In this document: one piece after another, positions 11,701-23,615 of the stretch
Position numbering within the stretch: position 1 is the first letter of the stretch
Layout of the letters: every line of letters begins with the position of its first letter
The notes under the pieces: generated by a model
Seen by the model: the letters and a program-made list of their open reading frames with translations, nothing else
Database searches by the model: none
Told to the model about the DNA's origin: nothing
NCBI GenBank assembly: GCA_022606425.2
Contig: JAHDVF020001051.1
Span: forward strand, 1 to 64,000
DNA length: 64,000 nt
Origin: Lepidostoma basale
Lineage: Eukaryota; Arthropoda; Insecta; Trichoptera; Lepidostomatidae
Reading direction: 5' to 3'
Translations under genes and position numbers: made by a program

Positions 11701-14700
11701 ATATGATGAAGTCGCTAAAAACATAATTATTTGTAAAGACTTCGATCCAGAGAAGGACAAAAAAAGGCTATTTGTGTTGAAAAACGCTACAATGTTTACA
11801 AGTTAGAAGGATGCGAATTAAAGCAAATCGCCTCTGCCAGTTTTCTTTGCCGGGTTCAACGATACGGTGGAAGAATCTGAACTCAATCTCCCGGGGGTCA
11901 TGATCGAGTATGTCTTCTCATTCCTCACGTATGATGAAGTGTTCGATCCAGAGAAGGAAAAAAAAGTCAACACAACAGATAAAGATTCTAAGAAGACAAG
12001 ATACAGAGGATGTCGTGCCGGCAGGAAAGAAAAACGACCGACTCTCTCCGTATCAAGTGCAGAAACAACCTAATGCAGCTGAAAACTTCAGAAGCTAAGA
12101 AAGATTGCGATGAAGCATCGGATTTCTTCCTAAACCGAGTGAGCCTGTTGCTGATGAAGGATATTTCTATGGATCAACTCCAACGTGGGTGTATGTAATT
12201 TTTTTAAAAACAAATCGCCTCTGCGCGTTTTCTTTGCCGGGTTCTACGGTACGGTGGAAGAATCCGAACTCGATCTCCCGGAGGTCATGATTGAGCATGC
12301 CTTCTCATTTCTAACATATGATGAAGTCGCTAAAAACATAATTATTTGTAAAGACTTCGATCCAGAGAAGGACAAAAAAAGGCTATTTGTGTTGAAAAAC
12401 GCTACAATGTTTACAAGTTAGAAGGATGCGAATTAAAGCAAATCGCCTCTGCCAGTTTTCTTTGCCGGGTTCAACGATACGGTGGAAGAATCTGAACTCA
12501 ATCTCCCGGGGGTCATGATCGAGTATGTCTTCTCATTCCTCACGTATGATGAAGTGTTCGATCCAGAGAAGGAAAAAAAAGTCAACACAACAGATAAAGA
12601 TTCTAAGAAGACAAGATACAGAGGATGTCGTGCCGGCAGGAAAGAAAAACGACCGACTCTCTCCGTATCAAGTGCAGAAACAACCTAATGCAGCTGAAAA
12701 CTTCAGAAGCTAAGAAAGATTGCGATGAAGCATCGGATTTCTTCCTAAACCGAGTGAGCCTGTTGCTGATGAAGGATATTTCTATGGATCAACTCCAACG
12801 TGGGTGTATGTAATTTTTTTAAAAACAAATCGCCTCTGCGCGTTTTCTTTGCCGGGTTCTACGGTACGGTGGAAGAATCCGAACTCGATCTCCCGGAGGT
12901 CATGATTGAGCATGCCTTCTCATTTCTAACATATGATGAAGTCGCTAAAAACATAATTATTTGTAAAGACTTCGATCCAGAGAAGGACAAAAAAAGGCTA
13001 TTTGTGTTGAAAAACGCTACAATGTTTACAAGTTAGAAGGATGCGAATTAAAGCAAATCGCCTCTGCCAGTTTTCTTTGCCGGGTTCAACGATACGGTGG
13101 AAGAATCTGAACTCAATCTCCCGGGGGTCATGATCGAGTATGTCTTCTCATTCCTCACGTATGATGAAGTGTTCGATCCAGAGAAGGAAAAAAAAGTCAA
13201 CACAACAGATAAAGATTCTAAGAAGACAAGATACAGAGGATGTCGTGCCGGCAGGAAAGAAAAACGACCGACTCTCTCCGTATCAAGTGCAGAAACAACC
13301 TAATGCAGCTGAAAACTCCAGGAGCTAAGAAAGATTGCGTTGAAGCATCGGATTTCTTCCTAAACCGAGTGAGCCTGTTGCTGATGAAGGATATTTCTAT
13401 GGATCAACTACAACGTGGGTGTATGTAATTTTTTTTAAAACAAATCGCATCTGCGAGTTTTCTTTGCCGGGTTCTACGGTACGGTGGAAGAATCCGAACT
13501 CGATCTCCCGGAGGTCATGATTGAGCATGCCTTCTCATTTCTAACATATGATGAAGTCGCTAAAAACATAATTATTTGTAAGGACTTCGATCCAGAGAAG
13601 GACAAAAAAAGGCTATTTGTGTTGAAAAACGCTACAATGTGTATAAATTAGAAGGACGCGAATTAAAGCAAATCGCCTCTGCCAGTTTTCTTTGCCGGGT
13701 TCAACGATACGGTGGAAGAATCTGAACTCAATCTCCCGGGGGTCATGATCGAGTATGTCTTCTCATTCCTCACGTATGATGAAGTGTTCGATCCACGAAA
13801 AAAGTCAACACAACAGATAAAGATTCTAAGAAGACAAGATACAGAGGATGTCGTGCCGGCAGGAAAGAAAAACGACCGACTCTCTCCGTATCAAGTGCAG
13901 AAACAACCTAATGCAGCTGAAAACTCCAGGAGCTAAGAAAGATTGCGATGAAGCATCGGATTTCTTCCTAAACCGAGTGAGCCTGTTGCTGATGAAGGAT
14001 ATTTCTATGGATCAACTCCAACGTGGGTGTATGTAATTTTTTTTAAAACAAATCGCCTCTGCGAGTTTTCTTTGCCGGGTTCTACGGTACGGTGGAAGAA
14101 TCCGAACTCGATCTCCCGGAGGTCATGATTGAGCATGCCTTCTCATTTCTAACATATGATGAAGTCGCTAAAAACATAATTATTTGTAAAGACTTCGATC
14201 CAGAGAAGGACAAAAAAAGGCTATTTGTGTTGAAAAACGCTACAATGTTACAAATTAGAAGGACGCGAATTAAAGCAAATCGCCTCTGCCAGTTTTCTTT
14301 GCCGGGTTCAACGATACGGTGGAAGAATCTGAACTCAATCTCCCGGGGGTCATGATCGAGTATGTCTTCTCATTCCTCACGTATGATGAGGTGTTCGATC
14401 CAGAGAAGGAAAAAAAAGTCAACACAACAGATAAAGATTCTAAGAAGACAAGATACAGAGGATGTCGTGCCGGCAGGAAAGAAAAACGACCGACTCTCTC
14501 CGTATCAAGTGCAGAAACAACCTAATGCAGCTGAAAACTCCAGAAGCTAAGAAAGATTGCGATGAAGCATCGGATTTCTTCCTAAACCGAGTGAGCCTGT
14601 TGCTGATGAAGGATATTTCTATGGATCAACTCCAACGTGGGTGTATGTAATTTTTTTTAAAACAAATCGCATCTGCGAGTTTTCTTTGCCGGGTTCTACG

Positions 14701-16479
14701 GTACGGTGGAAGAATCCGAACTCGATCTCCCGGAGGTCATGATTGAGCATGCCTTCTCATTTCTAACATATGATGAAGTCGCTAAAAACATAATTATTTG
14801 TAAGGACTTCGATCCAGAGAAGGACAAAAAAAGGCTATTTGTGTTGAAAAACGCTACAACGTATACAAATTAGAAGGACGCGAATTAAAGCAAATCGCCT
14901 CTGCCAGTTTTCTTTGCCGGGTTCAACGATACGGTGGAAGAATCTGAACTCAATCTCCCGGGGGTCATGATCGAGTATGTCTTCTCATTCCTCACGTATG
15001 ATGAAGCGTTCGATCCAGAGAAGGAAAAAAAAGTCAAAGGCAACAGATAAAGATTCTAAGAAGACAAGATACAGAGGATGTCGTGCCGGCAGGAAAGAAA
15101 AACGACCGACTCTCTCCGTATCAAGTGCAGAAACAACCTAATGCAGCTGAAAACTCCAGAAGCTAAGAAAGATTGCGATGAAGCATCGGATTTCTTCCTA
15201 AACCGAGTGAGCCTGTTGCTGATGAAGGATATTTCTATGGATCAACTCCAACGTGGGTGTATGTAATTTTTTTTAAAAACAAATCGCCTCTGCGCGTTTT
15301 CTTTGCCGGGTTCTACGGTACGGTGGAAGAATCCGAACTCGATCTCCCGGAGGTCATGATTGAGCATGCCTTCTCATTTCTAACATATGATGAAGTCGCT
15401 AAAAACATAATTATTTGTAAAGACTTCGATCCAGAGAAGGACAAAAAAAGGCTATTTGTGTTGAAAAACGCTACAATGTTACAAGTTAGAAGGATGCGAA
15501 TTAAAGCAAATCGCCTCTGCCAGTTTTCTTTGCCGGGTTCAACGATACGGTGGAAGAATCTGAACTCAATCTCCCGGGGGTCATGATCGAGTATGTCTTC
15601 TCATTCCTCACGTATGATGAAGTGTTCGATCCACGAAAAAAGTCAACACAACAGATAAAGATTCTAAGAAGACAAGATACAGAGGATGTCGTGCCGGCAG
15701 GAAAGAAAAACGACCGACTCTCTCCGTATCAAGTGCAGAAACAACCTAATGCAGCTGAAAACTCCAGAAGCTAAGAAAGATTGCGATGAAGCATCGGATT
15801 TCTTCCTAAACCGAGTGAGCCTGTTGCTGATGAAGGATATTTCTATGGATCAACTCCAACGTGGGTGTATGTAATTTTTTTTAAAACAAATCGCCTCTGC
15901 GAGTTTTCTTTGCCGGGTTCTACGGTACGGTGGAAGAATCCGAACTCGATCTCCCGGAGGTCATGATTGAGCATGCCTTCTCATTTCTAACATATGATGA
16001 AGTCGCTAAAAACATAATTATTTGTAAAGACTTCGATCCAGAGAAGGACAAAAAAAGGCTATTTGTGTTGAAAAACGCTACAACGTATACAAATTAGAAG
16101 GACGCGAATTAAAGCAAATCGCCTCTGCCAGTTTTCTTTGCCGGGTTCAACGATACGGTGGAAGAATCTGAACTCAATCTCCCGGGGGTCATGATCGAGT
16201 ATGTCTTCTCATTCCTCACGTATGATGAAGTGTTCGATCCAGAGAAGGAAAAAAAAGTCAAAGGCAACAGATAAAGATTCTAAGAAGACAAGATACAGAG
16301 GATGTCGTGCCGGCAGGAAAGAAAAACGACCGACTCTCTCCGTATCAAGTGCAGAAACAACCTAATGCAGCTGAAAACTCCAGAAGCTAAGAAAGATTGC
16401 GATGAAGCATCGGATTTCTTCCTAAACCGAGTGAGCCTGTTGCTGATGAAGGATATTTCTATGGATCAACTCCAACGTG

Positions 16480-16720
16480 GGTGTAAGATAAGATACAGAG
16501 GATGTCGTGCCGGCAGGAAAGAAATACGACCGACTCTCTCCCTATCAAGTGCAGAAACAACCTAATGCAGCTGAAAACTCCAGAAGCTAAGAAAGATTGC
16601 GATGAAGCATTGGATTTCTTCCTGAACCGAATTGAGCCTGTTGTTGGTGAAGGATATTTCTATGGATCAACTTCAACGTGGGTGTATGTAAAAAAAATTT
16701 AAAACAAATCGCCAAAATTC
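16480..16720 (+). repeat. Terminal truncated unit of the F-box array
   Basis: The last full unit stops at GTGGGTGTAAGATAAGATACAG and jumps directly to the GATGTCG segment of another unit, deleting about 415 bp. This last copy carries extra substitutions, for example AACCGAATTGAGCC, which puts EPVVGEGYFYGST in frame with the preceding residues. It may be closer to the ancestral coding sequence. Confidence 0.7.
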
Positions 16721-17900
16721 ACCCAAATATTAATGGAGAGGCGATACACTTACTTCATTACACTACTTAACACATGTCTCATATTTCACAGACCGGATAC
16801 ACGCGAGATCGGGCTCTAAGCAAATGCTCTCCTAGCGGAAGAGAGCAGCGCCAGCCGGTATTGTATCCCTTCTCGAGTCCAATAGAAACGTGTCAACAAA
16901 TTTTGTTAATTATTATTCTAAACGTCCGACCACTCATCTATGTAGAAAACTATTTAAATGCAATTAGGGTAATAAAGTTCATTGATTTTTCAAATAAAAG
17001 TGCATCAGTGGATCTCGTGATTATTAATCTGTCCAAAAAGCCCTCACCACTGGCAACATGGATAAACAAAGCAACACCAGAACCTGACAGCGGAGATAAG
17101 CCAGGATAGACATCGTACGAGGCGAGCCGACCCCAGACGACGGGAAGCGGCAAAGAGAAAGAATAGAAGCATTCAAGAGAGAGTTATGAGAATTATGGAT
17201 CTTTCATGGTAATAATTTTAGAAATCTCATGACAATTCCAAGTGCTTACGTACGAATAAAAAAAAAAGCATATACAGTGATTTCAATGAGAAAAGTGTCT
17301 CTTTACATGTGCAAAGCTTTATAGGCTTTTGTCGCGTACTGACAGATGATCGCCGAACGAAAGAGTGGAATTGCGTGAATGTGAAAAGTTTCTAAACAAA
17401 AAGATATATTATTACAGAGCGAGAGTGCATGAAAATAATCATGAAAAATGGCTATTAGCATGTACCGGTAGAAAAATGAAAGGGGGGAAAGAAAGGGCCG
17501 TTTGGTATGAGAACTTTAGCCTATGATAATCAATGAATCTTTTAATCGAGAATCTTGTAATGGATTACTATACCGCGATGAAAGGCGTTAAAACTCAGAT
17601 TGTAAAAGGATCGTGCAAAGACGTTCTTCAGATGTATATCTGAAGAACGTTTTACATAAATATTATTTGTGATTTTCATTAAATGATTCTAATCAATTAG
17701 TGAACATAAAAACGGGATTCGGTTAGCATTGGGCTCCAAAAAAATATTTAGTTTCAAAAGGGTTCCATTACCAAAAAAGTTTGAGAACCGCCGCTCTGGA
17801 CATTCACCCCCAATTTTTGATTTAACAAATATCAACAGATTTGAAATAAACAATTAATTAATTAACATGAGTCTTCACTTGGCTTTCTGGAACTCTTCTG
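16721..17900. other. Inter-array spacer, no gene recognised
   Basis: A 111-residue plus-strand frame at 16774-17109 has no recognisable domain. 17621-17650 is a perfect 13 bp hairpin (ACGTTCTTCAGAT, 4 nt loop, ATCTGAAGAACGT). Nothing else stands out. Confidence 0.5.
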
Positions 17901-17904
17901 TCGC

Positions 17905-18148
17905 CAGCCTGTCATCATCATCATCGGCTGTCCCTCGTGTCCGAGGAAGACTGTCCTTCACGGTTGTGGGTCCGCATGTGACTAAGGAGCCCGATCCTGG
18001 ACCCACATATTTTGAGGCATCCGGGGCAGGGGAAGGCGCCTGTAGTGGAGCCGTCACCGTCTCCCAGTGGTCTCTCCTTTCTCCTCTCAGCGGCGTCGTC
18101 TCTGCGCTGTGCTTCAGAGTCTTGTGTCCGTGGTCCCGCCAGCCTGTA
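17905..18148 (-). mobile_element. Non-LTR retrotransposon 3' end with C2H2 finger
   Basis: The minus strand reads an Arg/Glu-rich stretch (AERRKERP), then FPCPGCLKICGSRIGLLSHM and RTHN, a C-x2-C-x12-H-x3-H finger. Such fingers follow the RT tail of some RTE-like LINEs. The frame ends in stops followed by a (GAT)n tail (TCATCATCATCATC on plus), a usual RTE-type 3' end. It abuts the 255 bp array at 18149 in the same reading frame as the array's LHDGSARNTSLKEA frame. Confidence 0.6.
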
Positions 18149-20688
18149 CGCCTCCTTCAAAGATGTGTTCCTTGCGCTGCCATCGTGCAAGAGGTCTGTA
18201 ACAGAAGTTCAACAATCGGTGAGCGGATACGAACTTAGCAATTTCAAAGCGTGAATCCGATTAGAACGAATCCAGTAAAGGAAACTCACTTGAGGAGAAG
18301 GAGCACGTGCGCGCAGCAGTACGTGCCTTCGCTGAAGAAGATCACCGCCTCGTGGAAAGGGGTGGCGCGCAGTCGGGAGTCTGCGGGCGGGCCGGCCACC
18401 AAACGCCTCCTTCAAAGATGTGTTCCTTGCGCTGCCATCGTGCAAGAGGTCTGTAACAGAAGTTCAACAATCGGTAAGCGGATACGAACTTAGCAATTTC
18501 AAAGCGTGAATCCGATTAGAACGAATCCAGTAAAGGAAACTCACTTGAGGAGAAGGAGCACGTGCGCGCAGCAGTACGTGCCTTCGCTGAAGATCACCGC
18601 CTCGTGGAAAGGGGTGGCGCGCAGTCGGGAGTCTGCGGGCGGGCCGGCCACCAAACGCCTCCTTCAAAGATGTGTTCCTTGCGCTGCCATCGTGCAAGAG
18701 GTCTGTAACAGAAGTTCAACAATCGGTGAGCGGATACGAACTTAGCAATTTCAAAGCGTGAATCCGATTAGAACGAATCCAGTAAAGGAAACTCACTTGA
18801 GGAGAAGGAGCACGTGCGCGCAGCAGTACGTGCCTTCGCTGAAGATCACCGCCTCGTGGAAAGGGGTGGCGCGCAGTCGGGAGTCTGCGGGCGGGCCGGC
18901 CACCAAACGCCTCCTTCAAAGATGTGTTCCTTGCGCTGCCATCGTGCAAGAGGTCTGTAACAGAAGTTCAACAATCGGTGAGCGGATACGAACTTAGCAA
19001 TTTCAAAGCGTGAATCCGATTAGAACGAATCCAGTAAAGGAAACTCACTTGAGGAGAAGGAGCACGTGCGCGCAGCAGTACGTGCCTTCGCTGAAGAAGA
19101 TCACCGCCTCGTGGAAAGGGGTGGCGCGCAGTCGGGAGTCTGCGGGCGGGCCGGCCACCAAACGCCTCCTTCAAAGATGTGTTCCTTGCGCTGCCATCGT
19201 GCAAGAGGTCTGTAACAGAAGTTCAACAATCGGTGAGCGGATACGAACTTAGCAATTTCAAAGCGTGAATCCGATTAGAACGAATCCAGTAAAGGAAACT
19301 CACTTGAGGAGAAGGAGCACGTGCGCGCAGCAGTACGTGCCTTCGCTGAAGAAGATCACCGCCTCGTGGAAAGGGGTGGCGCGCAGTCGGGAGTCTGCGG
19401 GCGGGCCGGCCACCAAACGCCTCCTTCAAAGATGTGCCTTGCGCTGCCATCGCGCAAGAGGTCTGTAACAGAAGTTCAACAATCGGTGAGCGGATACGAA
19501 CTTAGCAATTTCAAAGCGTGAATCCGATTAGAACGAATCCAGTAAAGGAAACTCACTTGAGGAGAAGGAGCACGTGCGCGCAGCAGTACGTGCCTTCGCT
19601 GAAGAAGATCACCGCCTCGTGGAAAGGGGTGGCGCGCAGTCGGGAGTCTGCGGGCGGGCCGGCCACCAAACGCCTCCTTCAAAGATGTGTTCCTTGCGCT
19701 GCCATCGTGCAAGAGGTCTGTAACAGAAGTTCAACAATCGGTGAGCGGATACGAACTTAGCAATTTCAAAGCGTGAATCCGATTAGAACGAATCCAGTAA
19801 AGGAAACTCACTTGAGGAGAAGGAGCACGTGCGCGCAGCAGTACGTGCCTTCGCTGAAGAAGATCACCGCCTCGTGGAAAGGGGTGGCGCGCAGTCGGGA
19901 GTCTGCGGGCGGGCCGGCCACCAAATGCCTCCTTCAAAGATGTGTTCCTTGCGCTGCCGTCACGCAAGAGGTCTGTAACAGAAGTTCAACAATCGGTGAG
20001 CGGATACGAACTTAGCATTTTCAAAGCGTGAATCCGATTAGAACGAATCCAGTAAAGGAAACTCACTTGAGGAGAAGGAGCACGTGCGCGCAGCAGTACG
20101 TGCCTTCGCTGAAGAAGATCACCGCCTCGTGGAAAGGGGTGGCGCGCAGTCGGGAGTCTGCGGGCGGGCCGGCCACCAAACGCCTCCTTCAAAGATGTGT
20201 TCCTTGCGCTGCCATCGTGCAAGAGGTCTGTAACAGAAGTTCAACAATCGGTGAGCGGATACGAACTTAGCAATTTCAAAGCGTGAATCCGATTAGAACG
20301 AATCCAGTAAAGGAAACTCACTTGAGGAGAAGGAGCACGTGCGCGCAGCAGTACGTGCCTTCGCTGAAGATCACCGCCTCGTGGAAAGGGGTGGCGCGCA
20401 GTCGGGAGTCTGCGGGCGGGCCGGCCACCAAACGCCTCCTTCAAAGATGTGTTCCTTGCGCTGCCATCGTGCAAGAGGTCTGTAACAGAAGTTCAACAAT
20501 CGGTGAGCGGATACGAACTTAGCAATTTCAAAGCGTGAATCCGATTAGAACGAATCCAGTAAAGGAAACTCACTTGAGGAGAAGGAGCACGTGTGCGCAG
20601 CAGTACGTGCCTTCGCTGAAGAAGATCACCGCCTCGTGGAAAGGGGTGGCGCGCAGTCGGGAGTCTGCGGGCGGGCCGGCCACCAAAC
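18149..20688 (-). repeat. Tandem array, ~10 copies of a 252/255 bp exon-intron-exon unit
   Basis: A landmark (GCGTGAATCCGATTAGAACG) recurs at about 252-255 bp, ten times. Read on minus, each unit has an open segment containing FHEAVIFFSEGTYCCAHVLL, ending in a strong donor (CTCAA|GTGAGT). A 94 nt intron follows, then an acceptor (TTCTGTTACAG|A) and an open segment PLARWQRKEHIFEGGV. In the first unit the intron is 18196-18289. The length difference is a clean loss of one TTC codon in three copies. Crossing the unit junction shifts frame, so the array cannot encode a continuous protein. An alternative is that the second segment, read as LHDGSARNTSLKEA, belongs to the adjacent retroelement tail. 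I do not recognise the protein. Confidence 0.85.
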
Positions 20689-20774
20689 ACTGCGCTTCAT
20701 CTTGTATCAGATCATCTCCCCCGACTTGCCGATGCATCCTTTTCTGCAATGAGGACCCCGCGTGTCCGGACCAT
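20689..20774 (-). pseudogene. Unique 5' remainder of the array's exon
   Basis: Preceded on minus by an acceptor (ATTTCCAG|ATGG). One frame reads through RMHRQVGGDDLIQDEAQC into the array's first segment (LVAGPPADSRL). Another frame, in phase with the exon at 20847-20967, gives DGPDTRGPHCRKGC before a stop. Which one is used cannot be decided here. Function unknown. Confidence 0.35.
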
Positions 20775-20846
20775 CTGGAAATGTGAAATTATGCATATAC
20801 ACTGTACACTCTCTGCAATTTGTACAATCGATTTATTCAAGCGTAC

Positions 20847-20967
20847 CCTCCGTGGCGAGCCCACACCGCAGGTGGTAAGATGCGCAGCAATCGGGACACG
20901 GTGTTGTTAATTCTTTTTTTCCGCACACGATGCACCAAGTAATGTTCACTCGAGTCGAAGTTCCGTT
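20847..20967 (-). CDS. Possible PHD/zinc-binding exon
   Basis: Bounded on minus by TTTTTGTGTTTCGCAG| and a possible donor GGAGG|GTACGC. It encodes about 40 residues with CIVC, then CPDC and YHLRC, that is C-x2-C-x8-C-x2-C-x4-H-x2-C. Spliced to 20774 it would add PHCRKGC, completing a PHD-like C/H ligand set. PHD-type fingers bind histone tails but also occur in transposon-encoded proteins. No start exon was found, so this may be a gene fragment or TE-derived. Confidence is low on function, moderate on the motif. Confidence 0.35.
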
Positions 20968-20989
20968 CTGCGAAACACAAAAACACGTG

Positions 20990-22028
20990 GCGGTATAGTA
21001 TAACACAACCCTAGTTTCGCGAAATGTACTAACAAATTACATCTTACTAACACTATTTTGTCGGCGGACACCAATGAAAATGTCTTCGGTTTTGATTATT
21101 TTCTTATACATGTGCTTTTGAACTTTTTCATTCCACGTGGCGTCATCACGTGCCGCCCTTTTTCCCAACTCGGATTTTAATTGGAAAAAGTCTTCCAATT
21201 CTCCATTCCCGCCTTTACGTTTCCGAATTATCTCCTATTCTTATAAGAAAATGCGTAATATTCCCTTAAAACAGAAAAAAATATTCATCACCGCAGCCAT
21301 TTTTTTTGTGATAGCGTCACTTGAAAAAGAAATTATTTAAACTAATGTCTGAATTACGGATCAGAACACATGTCAGAATTACTGTAACACAGGTCAGAAC
21401 GAACAAAAACAATATTTGGATCAACTCACCACGTGCCGTTCAACTATTTTTCAACTTTTACACGGACACGAACGAACACGTACTCCACTGCGCAACAAAG
21501 CAAAGACAAAGGAGTTTTCTATCGAACGTTCTAGAACATTATGTTTTTCCGTTTCCGTTTGCGGCCAATGTAGGTACCTACTCCCTAATTTGTACGAAAT
21601 AGGGTAAAGTGCAATCAATAAATTGATCGATATAACTTTTTTACAATACTGGCAGCACTGATTAATCTAAGCAAACAACGCGAAACTTAAAAAAATTATA
21701 TAGCAAAATTTTACAAAACTCTAAACTTACCAAAGTGTAAAAAAAAATTACGGTGTTTACGACATATTTGACTAAAATTCCATCGTGATGTATAATTAGT
21801 TAATGTTAAAAAAATCGCAATTTAATTAACAAATATAGTACTTACTTTGACCTTCCGTAATCTGGCCCTGTTTAACCAGCTCTCTCTGTAATCACACAAA
21901 CCTTTTTCTTTTGCTCAAATAAGTAGGAGAATTACATACTTTTTGTTTTGATGCAAATTTTTAAAAGTTAACAGCCATTTAGCAGAAGCAGCGAATGCTG
22001 CGGGCCCTACCTTTCTGGAGACCCCGCA
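20990..22028. other. Intergenic, no gene recognised
   Basis: AT-rich with several short open frames lacking domains. Nothing supports a gene or RNA. Confidence 0.5.
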
Positions 22029-22054
22029 CACTCTCTCTCTCTCTCTCTCTCTCA
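22029..22054. repeat. (CT)n microsatellite
   Basis: Thirteen perfect CT repeats. Confidence 0.9.
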
Positions 22055-22465
22055 TGTATCAAATTGAAGCATGGAACTGGCAAAAATAGTGAAAGTAGAA
22101 CAAATGCATGATAAATTAGATATCCTTGAAGGATTTGTGGTAAATCTGTATACGATAGAGTGTCAAATACAAGTATATGAAGTGAATGCAGTGCGAACGA
22201 ACAAAATAATTAAATGGTTATGAGATGATTTGAACGCACGGAAAGAGCGAATGAATAAATTATACGTTAACAGTGTAAACGGAACAAGAAATATAGAAAG
22301 ACCCAAGAAAACGTACACGATCGAATCAACAAATATTAAATGTCGGCCATGTGAGGAGACAGGTGGATGCATGAATATAACGAGGAAGCGAGAGAACGAA
22401 AGGTCCGATAGTTCTTCCTACCCCTTGGGGGAAAATACGCGATGGTTAGTCAGTTATTAAATCTT
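22055..22465 (+). pseudogene. RTE-like RT tail and 3' end
   Basis: Decayed frame with EAWNWQK-like start, a YVNSVNGTRN segment, then CTACCCCTTGGGGG and a GTTAGTCAGTT end. Same family as 50545-51165. Confidence 0.6.
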
Positions 22466-22879
22466 GTGCTGACGATTATCATACAAAATAAAGGGCTTCT
22501 TGGAAACATTTGGTGCAGGCCCAGCCCTGGCTCAATCCGCCACTGATGATAAGATAAAAATCTAATGTTACAAATTTAAAATGTTTATTTAAGCAACATA
22601 AAACGGAATATGGACGCTGTAGATAGAATCTATAATAAATAAAACTTATTAGTAAAATAACACAGCTCAGTCTGAGTTGATATATCATTTATTTAATTAC
22701 AATATTAATCACAATTCACATTTGAACTTTTTAACAAGGTGTAATATACGTAAAAATAATACATATACATTGTTTATTTTTTTAACTGCTGTGGTCATTA
22801 CGTTAATTACATTAATTCTATCATATACCCTGGGTTACCCATTGTGTTTTTTTAATTTACGATGTTTCATGATTAAATA

Positions 22880-23035
22880 TATAGAAGTCCGCCCCATCAT
22901 GACGTATGGAATAGAAGTCAGATCCGATACCAATAGGACTGAGAACCTTAAGCTCCATCGCAGGCAAAACCCTCAGAGATCGGATCAGAAATGAAACGAT
23001 AAGGTCTGTCTGTGGTGTTGAGGAACCTATTCATA
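22880..23035 (+). pseudogene. RT tail fragment of the 62.3 kb RTE-like family
   Basis: VRPIMTYGIEVRSDT followed after a frame change by AGKTLRDRIRNETIRSVCG. This matches the minus-strand element at 62285-63055 ([29 protein letters not shown]). Confidence 0.65.
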
Positions 23036-23444
23036 TTGGATTCTTTACATACGAGAATCTTATTAGAAAGTCTCTCGTATAAGCACACATTAGGTATGCA
23101 AACGTCAGTTTTTAATAATGCTATCTGAGTTTTATCGAAAATGTTTCACTTAGCTAGTGCATTATCGTATATAGTGTTACCTTGTAGGGACGCGTAATTG
23201 TGCTAAAGATGGCAGTGCCCGACTCATCCACCGTTGAAAAAAAGAATTTTCCTTAAGTGACATTTGGCCTGATTGTACAATTTGATTTTAACAAATTATT
23301 TTATTGTCCTCATAAACGCCTTAAAAGAGATTGCTCCGTAACGCAGCCGCTGAGATTCTCAATCTTTAAAATAAATATTATTAAGCTAAAATTGGCTTCT
23401 CAGTGTATGATTTTTTTAAATTCACAACTCTTATTGCATTGTGT

Positions 23445-23615
23445 ATAGAATTGAAGCATAAAACTGGCAGAAGAGTAATGATACCCAAATAAATGCAGAT
23501 ATAAGATCTAGAGCAGAAGAAAGAATTATTAACAAAATTAAGAAAGGATCACTGCGTTGGCGCACATATGGATCGCATGGACAAGACATTGCTATGAGAG
23601 CGAATCTAAACATCC
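23445..23615 (+). pseudogene. Decayed RTE-like fragment
   Basis: Nucleotide similarity to 50700-50900 (GAAGCATAAAACTGGCAGAAGAG, ATAAATGCAG, AAAGGATCACTGCGTTGG). No intact frame. Confidence 0.5.

Larger units (their letters stand above)
7036..16720 (+). repeat. Tandem array, ~16 copies of a ~614 bp F-box-coding unit
   Basis: A landmark (GATGTCGTGCCGGCAGGAAAG) recurs from 7099 to 16301 at intervals of 608, 614, 615 or 616 bp, with a final truncated, more diverged copy at about 16500. Each unit holds two related half-units. Half A has the open frame LDLPEVMIEHAFSFLTYDEV followed by AKNIIICKDF. Half B has LNLPGVMIEYVFSFLTYDE and lacks about 30 bp covering the AKNIIICKD codons. Three unit subtypes can be told apart: CTTCAGAAGC, CTCCAGGAGC and CTCCAGAAGC. 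Copies are nearly identical, so amplification is recent. It is not satellite-like in composition and keeps short open frames on the plus strand only. Confidence 0.95.

Noticed and set aside
7100..16565. Dozens of 62-111 residue open frames in the 614 bp array
   Set aside because: Same few frames repeated per unit; none spans a unit or has a full gene structure. Annotated once as an array with one representative fragment.
7036..20688. CRISPR-like arrays
   Set aside because: Units are 255 and 614 bp without spacer/repeat alternation, and the setting is eukaryotic.
18209..20786. Repeated 65-83 residue open frames on both strands in the 255 bp array
   Set aside because: Plus-strand frames and the LRARAPSPQ minus frame run through the intron and donor. 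The splice-aware minus reading is more coherent.
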